Shown: positions 33,145 to 43,258, counted from the stretch's first letter. The stretch is DNA of 64,000 bases from Oscillatoria sp. CS-180 (GCF_028330965.1 NZ_JAQMUB010000097.1:22251-86250); one strand, 5' to 3'. The notes: generated by a model from the sequence alone, not told the origin. Made by a program: numbers and translations.

Positions 33145-36100
33145 TTAGATTTCAAGGCCGGGGATGGTGGGGGCATTGGCTTGGAGTCTGGGGGATTTCT
33201 GTTTGGAGCGAGCAGATTGTTTTTCCCCCTTTTTCAGGGTACCCGCTGCCTTATGGCCGCGCACCTCCTCTAGGTATCGTTGTTGATTTAAATCGAGGAG
33301 GCGGGCGAGAACTTCGTCATGGGTGACTTCGGGCCAGCGGTAGCGCCAGGGGAGTTTGCGCTTGCCGGTGCGCACCAGGCTGTCGAAGGCGGCGGCTTCG
33401 TCGGGGGTGGGAAAAAAGAGGTCCCCGGAGACAATGCGGTCTTGTGCCTCGGGAGGGAGGTCGTCGGGGTCGGTGTCGAGGTAGTCAAGGGCGAAGCCGC
33501 AGGTAGTGTCGATGTCGGGCCAGCCGTAGGCGTTGAGGACGGCGCGATCCATTTGGTTATGCAGGTCGCGGAGTTTGAGGATGTGGGGGTGGCGTTCTTC
33601 GGGGTCGTGGAAGCAGTTGTAGGTGTCGGTGAGGCCCTGGTTGTTACGCACCATGAGGTCGGCGCGGTATTCGTAGTAGGTTTTGCCAACTGCTTCGAGG
33701 GTAGGGGCGGTTTCCCAGTTTTCGGGGAAGGGGAAGGTTTCAAAGCAATCTTCTGGAATATATCGGAAAGTATCACCAATTGATGAACCAAAGAAAATAG
33801 CCCATATATCGTGAACTTGAGACTGCAATACAGAAAAGCCAGAATATTGGTCAAAGGCAAAAAGGGTAAGCGCATCAGAGAAAACACGGTCTGAGTTCTG
33901 AAAGCCAAAACAGATGTAAGGACTATGCCTGGAACTTGCTAGAATTTGGCGCATATTCTTGCAGCGTGTGTAAAGCTCACGCGCTGGTCTAGAGTGACGC
34001 CACCAATACTCCTTCAACCGATTCTCTGAACTGCTTTGCCTTTGAATTCTGACAGTTTGATTCAAGTGCTCAAATAGCTCGGGATGAACCTCAACCTGCT
34101 CGATTTCGTCATCTCCAAAATCAATTACATATCTTGAATGCAAAAGCTTAGGATTGGTGTTTAGTTCATCGCCTCCAATATAGGGTTTTATTTTTTGAGA
34201 ATTTTGAGCGTTTAAATTAATGAATTCTTCGGCTTGCTCAGGAGATAAAACAAACCCTTTTCCATTTATGTTGCTGCCGCTAAAAACTCTATTTTTGTTT
34301 TCCTTTAGAGGCGTGGGATTTTCGTCGATGTCAACTTCGCAAAGATAAGCAGATATAACTTTAGTAGATTTTCCATCCATGCAGTTTGTGACTCTCGGAT
34401 GAATGTCCTTTGTCACATGAATCACGCTGACGACTACAGCAGCCTTTCCAGGCCATCGTAGTCTTTTTGTTGCATTGTAGATTTTTCCGCCATTAATACG
34501 AACCCATCTCAACCCCGTAAATCTTGTGTCTCCTTGGGCAATGGTTTTTGTTGTTATTAAGCCTAAGCACCCTTTTTCTCGAACAAGGGTAAATGCCTTT
34601 CTCAAGAAAAAAGCTACTAAATCTCCTTTTCCCCTTGATTCAGGTGTGATTTCCAAAAGATATGTCAAATAAGATTTTCCATATTTCTCAGATACTTTAG
34701 AGCCACCCATAAACGGCGGATTTCCAACGATCGCATCAAACCCAGGATTCTCCCGATCAAACACCTCTGGAAATTCAATTTCCCAGTTAAACGGAAGTAT
34801 CCCCTTTGAACCTGTCCTCAATCTCTCCGAAATTTCGAGAACTTCATAGGCCGGTATCTGATGCTCTTTGAAAGCAACCAGTTTTCCTGCAAACTCTCTC
34901 CGCCTTTCATCACGCTGCCTAGAAGTTCTTCCCTCAATGTGTGCGGCAATAGCCAAATCTGCTGAGAGACGTTGACTTGCTAGATTTTCTTCGGAAAACT
35001 CCTGCTCAAAAAGTAATAGCTTGGTGGCAAAGTCCTCTAGTTTCTCCTTGCGGTCTTTCTTGGTGGTACCTTCAAGAAACGCTGCCACCATCAAGTCTGC
35101 TGCCAGTCGAACCCCTACGCATGCTGCCTCTGCGGCCTGTTGATTCTTCCGCTTTTGAGCATCATCTTCGTCTGTTAATGCGTCAGACGCCTGAATTAGC
35201 TCGCGAAATTGACGTACTTTGGCAACAGGTTGATCAACCTGATCCCGTTTCTGGTAATCATCAAAAGTTGGTCTATAGACTGCATTGTTCACGAAGGAGT
35301 TAATTTCTTTTCTGGATATGCCTACCAATGAATCTCCACACTTGAGCGCATGGTCCACAAAAGTGAATGGTAAATCCTTCGCTAGGGTCACCAGCCACAG
35401 TGACAGCTTTGCCAAGTTCACGGCAAAGGGGTTCTTGTCTACCCCGTAGAGGCAGCGTTGGGCCACGAGACGACGGGCATAGACTACCGGCTCCACCGCA
35501 TCCGGCAGGTCGGCAGGCTGACCGTGGATGTCCCAGGCTGCCACTAGCGTTTCCGCCAGTTGCCGACAGGCTTCTACCAAAAACGCTGCTGACCCCATCG
35601 CCAGGTCGCACACCTTCAGCGCCAAAATCTGATCAGGGGTGGGGTGTGGCCCCAACGCCTCCCGCACTGGCCGCAGGGTAGTTTCCACAATCGGCTGGGT
35701 CAGCTTTCGTGGAGTGTAGTGCGAGCCCGTGCGGCGGCGTTCTTCCCCTGGTTGCAGGTACAGGCTGCCGGGGGACAACAGGTTCGGCGTCCGAGACGAT
35801 ACCCGCCGCTCCAGTGCCGCCACAATGTCTTCCACGGTTTCAGCCTGCTTCAGCGCTGTCAGCCCCTTGCCTGTGACCTTGCACTCCGCCTCATCCTTTA
35901 GTCCCTTGGCCCGATCCTTCGCCGGGGTAGCCAGCAGTGCCTCTACATTGACCACCACATCCTTGGGCTTCACCGCAATGGACCGCCCCTCGGCTACCTC
36001 CACCTCGTAGCCCATGATCGCCTCATACACTGAGCCAATCTGCTCCACATCCAGGGCACGGTAAGAGAGCCGTTCCCCATCCAGCATCAGCAGCTTGTCG

Positions 36101-37326
36101 AGCATCCGGTAGATGGTGCCGTCGGGGATGCGAGGCGCTTCCACCCGGCCATAGACCTGATACTGGCTGCCCTGAGGTCGCCCTTCTAAAAACGGATACT
36201 CGTCGGGGTCAAACAGTTGCCCGTGGCGGGCAGGGAGATATTCTTCATAGGCTCCCCCACCGTCGTACACCAGCCGAAACAAGCTCAGCAACGTCGCCCA
36301 AGCGCCATAGCGCTGATCCATCGTGTCCGGATAGCTGCCCGCGTCTTCCCGCAGCTTTTCATAGAGGCCGGAGACCGCATAGTTCTGCTGATACACCGGG
36401 TCATCGGGCATCAGCCCCTCGTCTTCGGCATACAGGAGGAACACCAGACGCATCAGAGTTGTGATGAGGCCGCCGTAGATATGTTGGGAGTCCGTTTCTG
36501 ATAGCTCCCGCACTAAGCTGCCGTTAACTGCCGCATCCGCCGCCTGGAAGCCCCGCAGCAGCTCCCACAGGGCATCGAGCACCTGCTCTGCCAACTTGGT
36601 GGAAACTTCCGCTTGATAGTTGCGGCTCTCCACCAGCAGACGATTCAACCGCTGATTTTCCGGCACGTTAAACAGGCGGTCTGCCCCCAGGAGCAAGTCC
36701 AGCGCCCCCAGAATCAGTCGCCCCGGCACCTCCGACATCGCCTGTACCGGAAAGGTCAGATACCCCGATGACTCACCACTGGGGGCATACACCAGCCGAA
36801 TGTCTGTGCCATTCACCAGTAGCCCCGCCGCAATGCCCGTCTCCCGCAGCAACCGCTCAAACTTCGCCTGAAAACTCGCCTTCCACCCCTGCCCCGCCAC
36901 TGCTGCCGGGTCATCCTCATCCAAGGGCAGTCCCGGTGCCATCTCCTGAATCAGCAGAACCCACTCGTCACTGTCCGGGTCTTTGACGCCGTAGGTGGGC
37001 CGCAGGGTCTCGCCATAGCTGGGCAACACCGCTGAAAGACTGTCCGGCAAGTCCGCCGCTGGCACCAAATCCTCTGGGTACCAGCCCAGCACCTTTTCGG
37101 TAAAGGCCGAGAAGTTCTCAATCCAGGCCAGTCCGTCATCCTTACGACGGTGCAAGACCTCCGTAGAGAGCACCTCCCGCAATCGCTCCTGAAGGTCCAC
37201 CAGCCGCCCCCGATCAATTACCGCCTGAGCTTTAATCAGTGCTGGCGGCGATACCACTAAGCCCACCGGCTGCAGCAGGCCGAGCCATTCTTGGTGTCTA
37301 AGTATGTCGAGGTCTTTAGAGGGCAT
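33145..37326 (-). CDS. drmMI: DISARM methyltransferase DrmMI
   Basis: A 1393-residue adenine-specific DNA methyltransferase. Motif I is KVCDLAMGSAAFLVEACRQL (SAM binding) and motif IV is FDAIVGNPPFMGGSKV (NPPF). A long N-terminal region resembles type IIG/BREX-type enzymes; the part after motif IV (about residues 870-1200) should hold the target-recognition domain. The start at 37326 (MPSKDLDILRHQEWLG) is preferred over the upstream frame to 37374. DrmMI marks host DNA so DISARM spares it. The recognition part (about 33.8-35.3 kb) is much richer in A+T than the rest, suggesting that this segment was exchanged. Confidence 0.92.
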   Translation of the reverse strand: MPSKDLDILRHQEWLGLLQPVGLVVSPPALIKAQAVIDRGRLVDLQERLREVLSTEVLHRRKDDGLAWIENFSAFTEKVLGWYPEDLVPAADLPDSLSAVLPSYGETLRPTYGVKDPDSDEWVLLIQEMAPGLPLDEDDPAAVAGQGWKASFQAKFERLLRETGIAAGLLVNGTDIRLVYAPSGESSGYLTFPVQAMSEVPGRLILGALDLLLGADRLFNVPENQRLNRLLVESRNYQAEVSTKLAEQVLDALWELLRGFQAADAAVNGSLVRELSETDSQHIYGGLITTLMRLVFLLYAEDEGLMPDDPVYQQNYAVSGLYEKLREDAGSYPDTMDQRYGAWATLLSLFRLVYDGGGAYEEYLPARHGQLFDPDEYPFLEGRPQGSQYQVYGRVEAPRIPDGTIYRMLDKLLMLDGERLSYRALDVEQIGSVYEAIMGYEVEVAEGRSIAVKPKDVVVNVEALLATPAKDRAKGLKDEAECKVTGKGLTALKQAETVEDIVAALERRVSSRTPNLLSPGSLYLQPGEERRRTGSHYTPRKLTQPIVETTLRPVREALGPHPTPDQILALKVCDLAMGSAAFLVEACRQLAETLVAAWDIHGQPADLPDAVEPVVYARRLVAQRCLYGVDKNPFAVNLAKLSLWLVTLAKDLPFTFVDHALKCGDSLVGISRKEINSFVNNAVYRPTFDDYQKRDQVDQPVAKVRQFRELIQASDALTDEDDAQKRKNQQAAEAACVGVRLAADLMVAAFLEGTTKKDRKEKLEDFATKLLLFEQEFSEENLASQRLSADLAIAAHIEGRTSRQRDERRREFAGKLVAFKEHQIPAYEVLEISERLRTGSKGILPFNWEIEFPEVFDRENPGFDAIVGNPPFMGGSKVSEKYGKSYLTYLLEITPESRGKGDLVAFFLRKAFTLVREKGCLGLITTKTIAQGDTRFTGLRWVRINGGKIYNATKRLRWPGKAAVVVSVIHVTKDIHPRVTNCMDGKSTKVISAYLCEVDIDENPTPLKENKNRVFSGSNINGKGFVLSPEQAEEFINLNAQNSQKIKPYIGGDELNTNPKLLHSRYVIDFGDDEIEQVEVHPELFEHLNQTVRIQRQSSSENRLKEYWWRHSRPARELYTRCKNMRQILASSRHSPYICFGFQNSDRVFSDALTLFAFDQYSGFSVLQSQVHDIWAIFFGSSIGDTFRYIPEDCFETFPFPENWETAPTLEAVGKTYYEYRADLMVRNNQGLTDTYNCFHDPEERHPHILKLRDLHNQMDRAVLNAYGWPDIDTTCGFALDYLDTDPDDLPPEAQDRIVSGDLFFPTPDEAAAFDSLVRTGKRKLPWRYRWPEVTHDEVLARLLDLNQQRYLEEVRGHKAAGTLKKGEKQSARSKQKSPRLQANAPTIPGLEI

Positions 37327-37417
37327 TATTACGACTTTTATCTGTGAAAGTGGTTTGCCTGAGTCCAGGATCAATCAATAGGAAAATTTGCTTTTACTAT
37401 GCATTTGAAGCGCATTT

Positions 37418-38740
37418 TTATGTTTTGATTAAGCGATGTATTTCATGCACTAAGTCATTGATAGAAACTGCAATAGATGGATTTTTTATCAGCTCGACTT
37501 TATAAGTATCAGAAAAAATCAAGAAATCATTGAATTCATATATTTTTCTGTCTTCAAAAGATGATTTCAATGAAATAAAGTCTATCTTTGCAAGGTTGAG
37601 ATAGCTGCTTTTAGCTGTCCGCATCAGCACAATCCTCGCTTCTCTTGTCCGTACACAAGAGCTATTGTTCCTATCTACAATCAGAAGATCGCCTTCAGAG
37701 GGTTCTTGACTGAACTTCTCATCTTGATTGTCAACAAGATATCGTCCGAGGGAAATCTTCCAGCCCGGAACAAAATCACACTCTAGATACTTTTTGTAAG
37801 ATTCATAAAGATCATGTATTCCTGAAACGCTAATTCGATTTCGATGAGGAATTTCGACTCTTTTATATGTAATTCTAGATATCCATCCAGCTTTGATTAG
37901 CTTTAAGTGATTGATTTTGCCGATTCTGGTTTCATGGCTTATGCCTGAGCACTTGCCCGACGACAACCAAAGGTTGCCTTTGTCGAGATAAATTGACTGG
38001 ATAGATGAACCGTTGACTTGTCTAACAAAACTCTTTGAATGCTTTAGAGAATGTAAAATATCGTTGTTAGAGGGAGGATGAATTTGCTCAAAGAGCTTGA
38101 GCCAGTTAATTGCTTCTAGAGATCCCAATACATGACAGCAAAGTATATCTTCATCGAACAGAAATCTGCTGTTGTAAGTTCTGTTTAAAATATGATTCGT
38201 GATGACCTTGAATAGGTTTCTAGATGAACTTACTGTCAAGTAGTCAAATGCCTCGCCAACAATTTCTCTCTCTAAAATTGTTCGCTTTCTGCCAAAAATG
38301 CGTTCATACCTTAAAAACGCCTCTAGATTATCTCTCGCATGTTGAAGTGCTCTAGATTGTAACTCATTCAACTCGGTTTCTTGTGGTTCTACTTTTAGAG
38401 GACTGATGTCCAAATCGGGAATAGCTGTCCGAAGAATATATATAAAGTGTTCTTGAAATAAATAGAATCTTTGCTCTCCCCCCTTCTCTTGCCACCACGG
38501 TTCCTTAAAGGAAGGTCCACCCCCCTTATTTTGTTGCCTGAGCAAACATTCCTCGTATTTCTGAGGATCAATGCTGGGAAAGTGTGCGAAGTGAGACCTT
38601 CTTTGATCTCCAGCTCTATAAAAAACTGGCTCTCCACAGTAGATACATCTAAGTCCCATCTCTCGATAAGAGCGGGAATTTACTCTGGAGTCATCAGCAC
38701 GAATCTTCTTACCTAGATATATGGATCTGGCCACTTCCAT
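37418..38740 (-). CDS. CoiA-like zinc-finger protein between drmD and drmMI
   Basis: A 440-residue protein. Near residue 30 it has LRCIYCGEPVFYRAGDQRRS followed by HFAHF, the Cys/His finger at the start of CoiA-type competence proteins. A later helical region (LQSRALQHARDNLEAFLRYE) and a beta-rich C-terminal part follow; I do not see a clear D...ExK nuclease centre. The gene is AT-rich with different codon use from drmD and drmMI, so it was probably inserted. It has the same direction and short gaps (15 and 91 bases), so it is likely expressed with DISARM. It may handle single-stranded or foreign DNA; function is open. Confidence 0.6.
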   Translation of the reverse strand: MEVARSIYLGKKIRADDSRVNSRSYREMGLRCIYCGEPVFYRAGDQRRSHFAHFPSIDPQKYEECLLRQQNKGGGPSFKEPWWQEKGGEQRFYLFQEHFIYILRTAIPDLDISPLKVEPQETELNELQSRALQHARDNLEAFLRYERIFGRKRTILEREIVGEAFDYLTVSSSRNLFKVITNHILNRTYNSRFLFDEDILCCHVLGSLEAINWLKLFEQIHPPSNNDILHSLKHSKSFVRQVNGSSIQSIYLDKGNLWLSSGKCSGISHETRIGKINHLKLIKAGWISRITYKRVEIPHRNRISVSGIHDLYESYKKYLECDFVPGWKISLGRYLVDNQDEKFSQEPSEGDLLIVDRNNSSCVRTREARIVLMRTAKSSYLNLAKIDFISLKSSFEDRKIYEFNDFLIFSDTYKVELIKNPSIAVSINDLVHEIHRLIKT

Positions 38741-38754
38741 CGTTTTGTGCCCCC

Positions 38755-41700
38755 TTAGCTAGATACTGGCCACAAATACACAACCCCCACCGGCTCTACC
38801 CGCTCCGCCTTGACCTGATAGGTCTGCTGAATCCGTTCCGGCTCTGTCAAAATCTCCTGCTCCAACTGCGCTACCCGGCTTTCCCAGTGGCGGCGATCGC
38901 TGTCGATCTGCCGCCGCTCCTCCGGGTTAAACAGATTGAGCTGCTGCGTTTCGTACTGCTGAAACTGTTGGAGAATGCGATTACGCTGTTCCTCCAGCAA
39001 TTGTGTCATCTCTGCCGCTTCCCGCTCTCCCCGCTTCTCCAGCTTGCGCTTGGCACTTTCGGTAAGCTGCTGCGATCGCCGCTCTAGGTGAGGTAACAAC
39101 TCCTCCACATCCTGAGCGGTGTACTGCTTCATCTGCGCCAAGCGGTTCGGCGGCACCTCCTGCAAGCGTCGACTGGCCAGGGAATCTTCCAGGATTTTCA
39201 GCACATCCCGCTTTTCTCCCTCCGTCAGCGGTCGCAACTTACTGCGGCCACGGGCTTCCGGATCCATCCACTCCGCCGCAATGGTGATAATTTCATCGTG
39301 GAGTCGCGCCGCGCGATCGCCATACAGCGACAACCGCCCCAGCACTAGCACCCGAGGAATCGGATCATCGGTACGCACCACACAGGCCCGCGTCAGCTCA
39401 TCATGGAGGAAGCCCTGGGACAGAAATCGCCCCAAGAGCCGTTGCACCATCCGGTGCTCTAGGTGCAGATGCACCACCTCGCCATCCAGCGACCCCGGAT
39501 CGCGGAACACAATCGGACGAATTGGGGCTTCTTTACGCCATTCCCAAAGTTTTTGCCCCCGCTGTCGCGGTGCCCGCAGGGTGTCCAGCGTGTTTGCCCA
39601 GGTCGGATCGGCTCCCATTCTTTGGTCCAGCGCCGGTACCTTCCAGCGACTACGTTCTTCGTTGTCCACCGCCTCCTCGGCTGACAAGGGCTGCAGTCCC
39701 GTTGCCCCCATCAACTCCAGCGACACTGAGAGCGCATCCCGGAAATGGCGATCGCTGAGGCCCAACCAATCCCGCGAGTCCTGCAGAATGGTTTCCAGCT
39801 CCACCTGCTGCTGCCGCAGCTTATCCTGGCGTAGCCGAACCGCCTCTAACTCCTCCTTAATCGCGCGACCTCCGACCTGGGAAGTTTCATCGGCAGTATC
39901 CGCTTGGTTAATGGAGCCCTTTAATGCTTCCTCCTCAGCTTCCCTGATTCCCGTCTCCAGCAGTTTGTTGACATTTTTTGCAATCACTGGAGAGAGGCTG
40001 CCCAATTCCTCATGGATGCGCTGGGTTTTCTGCACCAGCACATCAATCACCCGATCCTCCGGGCGCTGGAGCAGCACGAAATAGTGACAATGCACCATGT
40101 GAGATCGTTGCAACTTCCGGTCGATACGTCCGTTGCGCTGTTCCATGCGGCTGGGATTCCACGGCACATCAAAATGGAATAAATCCGCGCAGTAGTTCTG
40201 CAGGTTAACGCCCTCCCGCGCTGCATCCGTCGCAATCAGAATCCGCAGGGGATGCTGAGCTGGGTCGGCGTTAAAGGCCGCCTTGATTTCCTCGCGGCGA
40301 TCGTCCCCCATGCCCCCGTGGAACGTACCGATGCGATCGTGCTCCTGATCCGACCCGGCAATGATGGTCTTAAGCTGCTGCTCCAGATAGCGCTTGGTGT
40401 CGGTGTACTCCGTGAAGATCAGCACCCGCCGATTCAGCCATTGAGCGTCAGACTCCCCCAAATCAGGACAGAGATTTTCTTGAATCCAGGTTTCTAGCTT
40501 GCGAATGCGGCTGTCAGGCTGATGCTTGGCCTGCTCCGCAATCTGACTCATCGCCGCCAGCAGCTCCAACTCCTCCTGAGCAATACCTGCCCCGGCAGCA
40601 TAAGTCGCCTTCTCCATCTGGGTATCTTCTTCCGCCATCACCTCGTCTTCATTGAGGTCAGCGCGATCGTCATCGGATCCTGCCGACTCTTGCAGCAGTG
40701 ACAAGGTGCGGCTCATTACCACCTGTTGTTGCTCCGCCTGTCGCTCAACAGCCTGCCAATGTACCCGCAGCGTCCGCGCGAAAGCTTCGATGGAAGAGAG
40801 CAACCGCTTTTGTAGGTTGGTCATTACCAGCATCGCCGCTGTCTGAGTCGAGCGCGGCATCTCCTTGAGCCGCTGCTCCCGGAGCTGGCGATACCGTTGC
40901 AGTAGGCGAGACAGTTTCAGCTCTGGCGCATCCTCTGGCAGTCCATCAATCACGACGGGCACTACTTCCCGCTTCGGAAAGTCCGGTTCGTTAATCTCCC
41001 GCAAATCCTGCTTCAGCCGCCGCACCATCACCGCATCCAGCAGCTTCTTACTCCGCACCGGCACCCCGCGACAAAATCGCTGCGGGTCCAGGATTTCCAG
41101 TAGCGCCGCAAAGCTATTGGAGTGTCCGTTGTGGGGCGTCGCCGATAGGAACAGCCGATGCTCAAACCGGGTGGCTAAGTCCCGCACGACTTTGGTGAGC
41201 TGCGAGTCAATGGCATAGCGCGATCCACTAGCGGGAGCGGCGTTGTGGGCCTCATCTAAGATGAACAGCCCCCCAGCAGAGAAGTCCCCCAGCCAGTCCC
41301 GCAAGGGAGCCGCATAGGTCTCATCGCGCAGCAGGGAATGGGAAATGATGAAGCGGGTATGGGTCTTCCAGGGATTGATGCCATAGCCCCGCTGCCGCCG
41401 CTTAGCCGCCATGAAGTCGCGATCGAAAATCACGAAGGTGAGGCCAAAGCGGCTCTCCATTTCCTCCTGCCACTGGCGCACCACCGACGGCGGACAGGAA
41501 ATCACAACGCGCTTGATCTTCTGGCGCATCAGCATTTCCCGCAGAATCAGTCCGGCTTCAATGGTTTTGCCCAAGCCCACATCGTCGGCAATGAACAGGT
41601 TCACCCGGGGCATCCGCAGGGCCTTTCGCAGGGGTTCTAACTGATAAGTCTTGACCTCAATGCCCGCCCGATAAGGTGCCTGAAAGAGCTTCGGCTGGGT

Positions 41701-42027
41701 CGAGGTAACGCAGTTCCACCGTAAAGCATGGAGATAGGCCGAAAAGTAGCGTGGGTCGTCAAAGCCTTTACTCGCCACCGACTCCCAGGAATCCGTTTCG
41801 AGCACCTGAGCATCAATTTCCCGCTCCCAAAATACCTCCAGCGCCTTGCCCTGGGCATCGTCCTCTAGGCAAGCCAGGCTCACAATATGGTCGCCCTCCG
41901 CTTCTTTTGGGGGAGTGACTTCCTCGACCAGATATTGGCGCGATCGCACCTGTACAATTTGCCCAGGTTTCAATCTCAGTGCTTGCTGATGGGTAGCCAA
42001 AGCAATGTCTTCAACAGCAGTCATCAA
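38755..42027 (-). CDS. drmD: DISARM SNF2 helicase DrmD (class 1)
   Basis: A 1090-residue SNF2-family ATPase. Walker A is FIADDVGLGKTIEAGLILRE, the DEAH box is GLFILDEAHNAAP, motif III is LFLSATPHNGHSNSFAALLE, and the C-terminal lobe has LIATDAAREGVNLQNYCADL and PSRMEQRNGRIDR. DrmD defines class 1 DISARM. It should translocate on DNA and assist recognition by the DrmAB complex. It is the first gene of the minus-strand locus; a truncated WYL regulator gene begins back-to-back at 42031. A second ATG one codon in (42024) is equally possible. Confidence 0.93.
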   Translation of the reverse strand: MMTAVEDIALATHQQALRLKPGQIVQVRSRQYLVEEVTPPKEAEGDHIVSLACLEDDAQGKALEVFWEREIDAQVLETDSWESVASKGFDDPRYFSAYLHALRWNCVTSTQPKLFQAPYRAGIEVKTYQLEPLRKALRMPRVNLFIADDVGLGKTIEAGLILREMLMRQKIKRVVISCPPSVVRQWQEEMESRFGLTFVIFDRDFMAAKRRQRGYGINPWKTHTRFIISHSLLRDETYAAPLRDWLGDFSAGGLFILDEAHNAAPASGSRYAIDSQLTKVVRDLATRFEHRLFLSATPHNGHSNSFAALLEILDPQRFCRGVPVRSKKLLDAVMVRRLKQDLREINEPDFPKREVVPVVIDGLPEDAPELKLSRLLQRYRQLREQRLKEMPRSTQTAAMLVMTNLQKRLLSSIEAFARTLRVHWQAVERQAEQQQVVMSRTLSLLQESAGSDDDRADLNEDEVMAEEDTQMEKATYAAGAGIAQEELELLAAMSQIAEQAKHQPDSRIRKLETWIQENLCPDLGESDAQWLNRRVLIFTEYTDTKRYLEQQLKTIIAGSDQEHDRIGTFHGGMGDDRREEIKAAFNADPAQHPLRILIATDAAREGVNLQNYCADLFHFDVPWNPSRMEQRNGRIDRKLQRSHMVHCHYFVLLQRPEDRVIDVLVQKTQRIHEELGSLSPVIAKNVNKLLETGIREAEEEALKGSINQADTADETSQVGGRAIKEELEAVRLRQDKLRQQQVELETILQDSRDWLGLSDRHFRDALSVSLELMGATGLQPLSAEEAVDNEERSRWKVPALDQRMGADPTWANTLDTLRAPRQRGQKLWEWRKEAPIRPIVFRDPGSLDGEVVHLHLEHRMVQRLLGRFLSQGFLHDELTRACVVRTDDPIPRVLVLGRLSLYGDRAARLHDEIITIAAEWMDPEARGRSKLRPLTEGEKRDVLKILEDSLASRRLQEVPPNRLAQMKQYTAQDVEELLPHLERRSQQLTESAKRKLEKRGEREAAEMTQLLEEQRNRILQQFQQYETQQLNLFNPEERRQIDSDRRHWESRVAQLEQEILTEPERIQQTYQVKAERVEPVGVVYLWPVSS

Positions 42028-42030
42028 TAG

Positions 42031-42793
42031 AACTCACAGTTAGCACTACTCAAGGCGATCTCCCAGGGCAAGCTGCGCCTCGCTGCTAACCACGACTGGA
42101 GCCGCGATCGTATTGACACCCTCAATAGTGCCCTCAACCTCCTCAAAGATTTAGGTGAACTCAGCAAAGCTACAGAAATTGCTCAATTGCTCGTTGAACG
42201 GAGTGAACTGAACATTCCGCTTCGCCAGAAAATTGAGCAATGGTTAGAGCAACCCAGTGCTCCCTGGCGAGTCCATCTCGATGACTTTATTCGGCGGCAG
42301 CGCCCTTTTTGCCTGACTTATCAGGACGCTGCAGATCGAATTAATGACCTTAACCATTCGCTATGCCAAAATTGAGCGCCATGAAGACCGGCAGTATCTG
42401 GATCGCTGGTGCGATGAAACCGAAGGTAACCACGACATAGCACCTTTGCAACACAACTGGTCGCTCTGCATTGACCGCATTCCCAGTGAGGCCACCATTT
42501 CTCCTGCTGAAGGCCACTGGCAACCAGAACTGGGCCACATAGAAGTTGAATTTCACCTGCTGAACCAACTCGCATTTGGCTATCGCACCCGTACAGATAC
42601 TGATTTGGTGAACGAGTGGTTGCCTGACCAGCAAGTGCGCCAGGTGGTCAGGCGCATCCACTCTACGTTCTGGTTCTTTCGGGAAGTGCGCCGCTATGGG
42701 GCTAATTGCGCAATTTTGGGGCCAGAGGAGGTCCGCGATCGCTTCGCAAATAACGTCGCACTTCAATATCAGCAATACTTTCCGGCTTCCTAG
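42031..42793 (+). pseudogene. Truncated and frameshifted WYL-domain regulator
   Basis: From 42031 one frame reads QLALLKAISQGKLRLAANHD ... ERSELNIPLRQKIEQWLEQP ... RRQRPFCLTYQDAADRIND and then stops; the neighbouring frame continues from about 42344 with LTIRYAKIERHEDRQYLDRW and the rest of the WYL domain to 42793. Joined, they give one WYL protein with a one-base shift near 42345-42360. The N-terminal HTH part is missing, and no start codon lies between the TAG at 42028 and a TTG at 42187. WYL proteins often repress defence loci. Its position beside drmD suggests it was the DISARM regulator. Confidence 0.75.
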
Positions 42794-42829
42794 AGGAAAA
42801 TGCTGCTTAAATTAGACAGCTTCCAGGCT

Positions 42830-43258
42830 TCAGATTTTGAAGACTTGCGTTTCATCATCACTCGTGAAGTAGTACCCTTCAACGTGAAAATTTGAACCTA
42901 GCTTTGTGGCCAAGACATTGCGATACCTTTCCGCCTGCGCTGTTACATTCTGGCGTTTCTCATTTCGTCGAGTGCGAACTTGTTTGCCGGTACGTTCTAG
43001 ATCAATCCACTTCACCTCCACTACAGCAAAGCAGCCTTCACCATTGGTGAAAATCAAATCGCCTTTGCCTTGTTCTCCTCGATTTTGCTCAGCCTCCCAT
43101 TCGTCATCAATGATGAAGGCATAGTCAGGCAAAAGCTCAGGGCTATTCATCACCAATTTACGTTTGAGCGCGTGTTCGTTGTTCCCGTCCCAATCGCGCC
43201 CTTCAAAGTAAGCTCGCAGCACGCGATCGCGGTGTTCGATGTCAGCTTTATCAATCAC
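42830..43258 (-). CDS. PD-(D/E)XK nuclease-like protein
   Basis: A 142-residue protein. GKGDLIFTNGEGCFAVVEVK gives Asp67, Glu81 and Lys83 (D...ExK), followed by Arg-rich RTGKQVRTRRNEKRQ and VTAQAERYRN, whose Gln helix is common in this fold. It is a minimal restriction-like nuclease core without an obvious DNA-specificity domain. It lies convergent to the WYL remnant and stands alone between DISARM and the GNAT pair, so it may be a defence or repair nuclease. Catalytic residues look complete. Confidence 0.65.
   Translation of the reverse strand: MIDKADIEHRDRVLRAYFEGRDWDGNNEHALKRKLVMNSPELLPDYAFIIDDEWEAEQNRGEQGKGDLIFTNGEGCFAVVEVKWIDLERTGKQVRTRRNEKRQNVTAQAERYRNVLATKLGSNFHVEGYYFTSDDETQVFKI

Noticed and set aside
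35300..37217. Several plus-strand and other-frame open frames over drmMI
   Set aside because: They are antisense or frame-shadow frames of a GC-rich gene with intact methyltransferase motifs on the minus strand.
39119..40084. Long plus-strand frame of 321 residues within drmD
   Set aside because: Its composition is Ser/Arg-rich without any motif, and it is the exact antisense of the SNF2 helicase domains.
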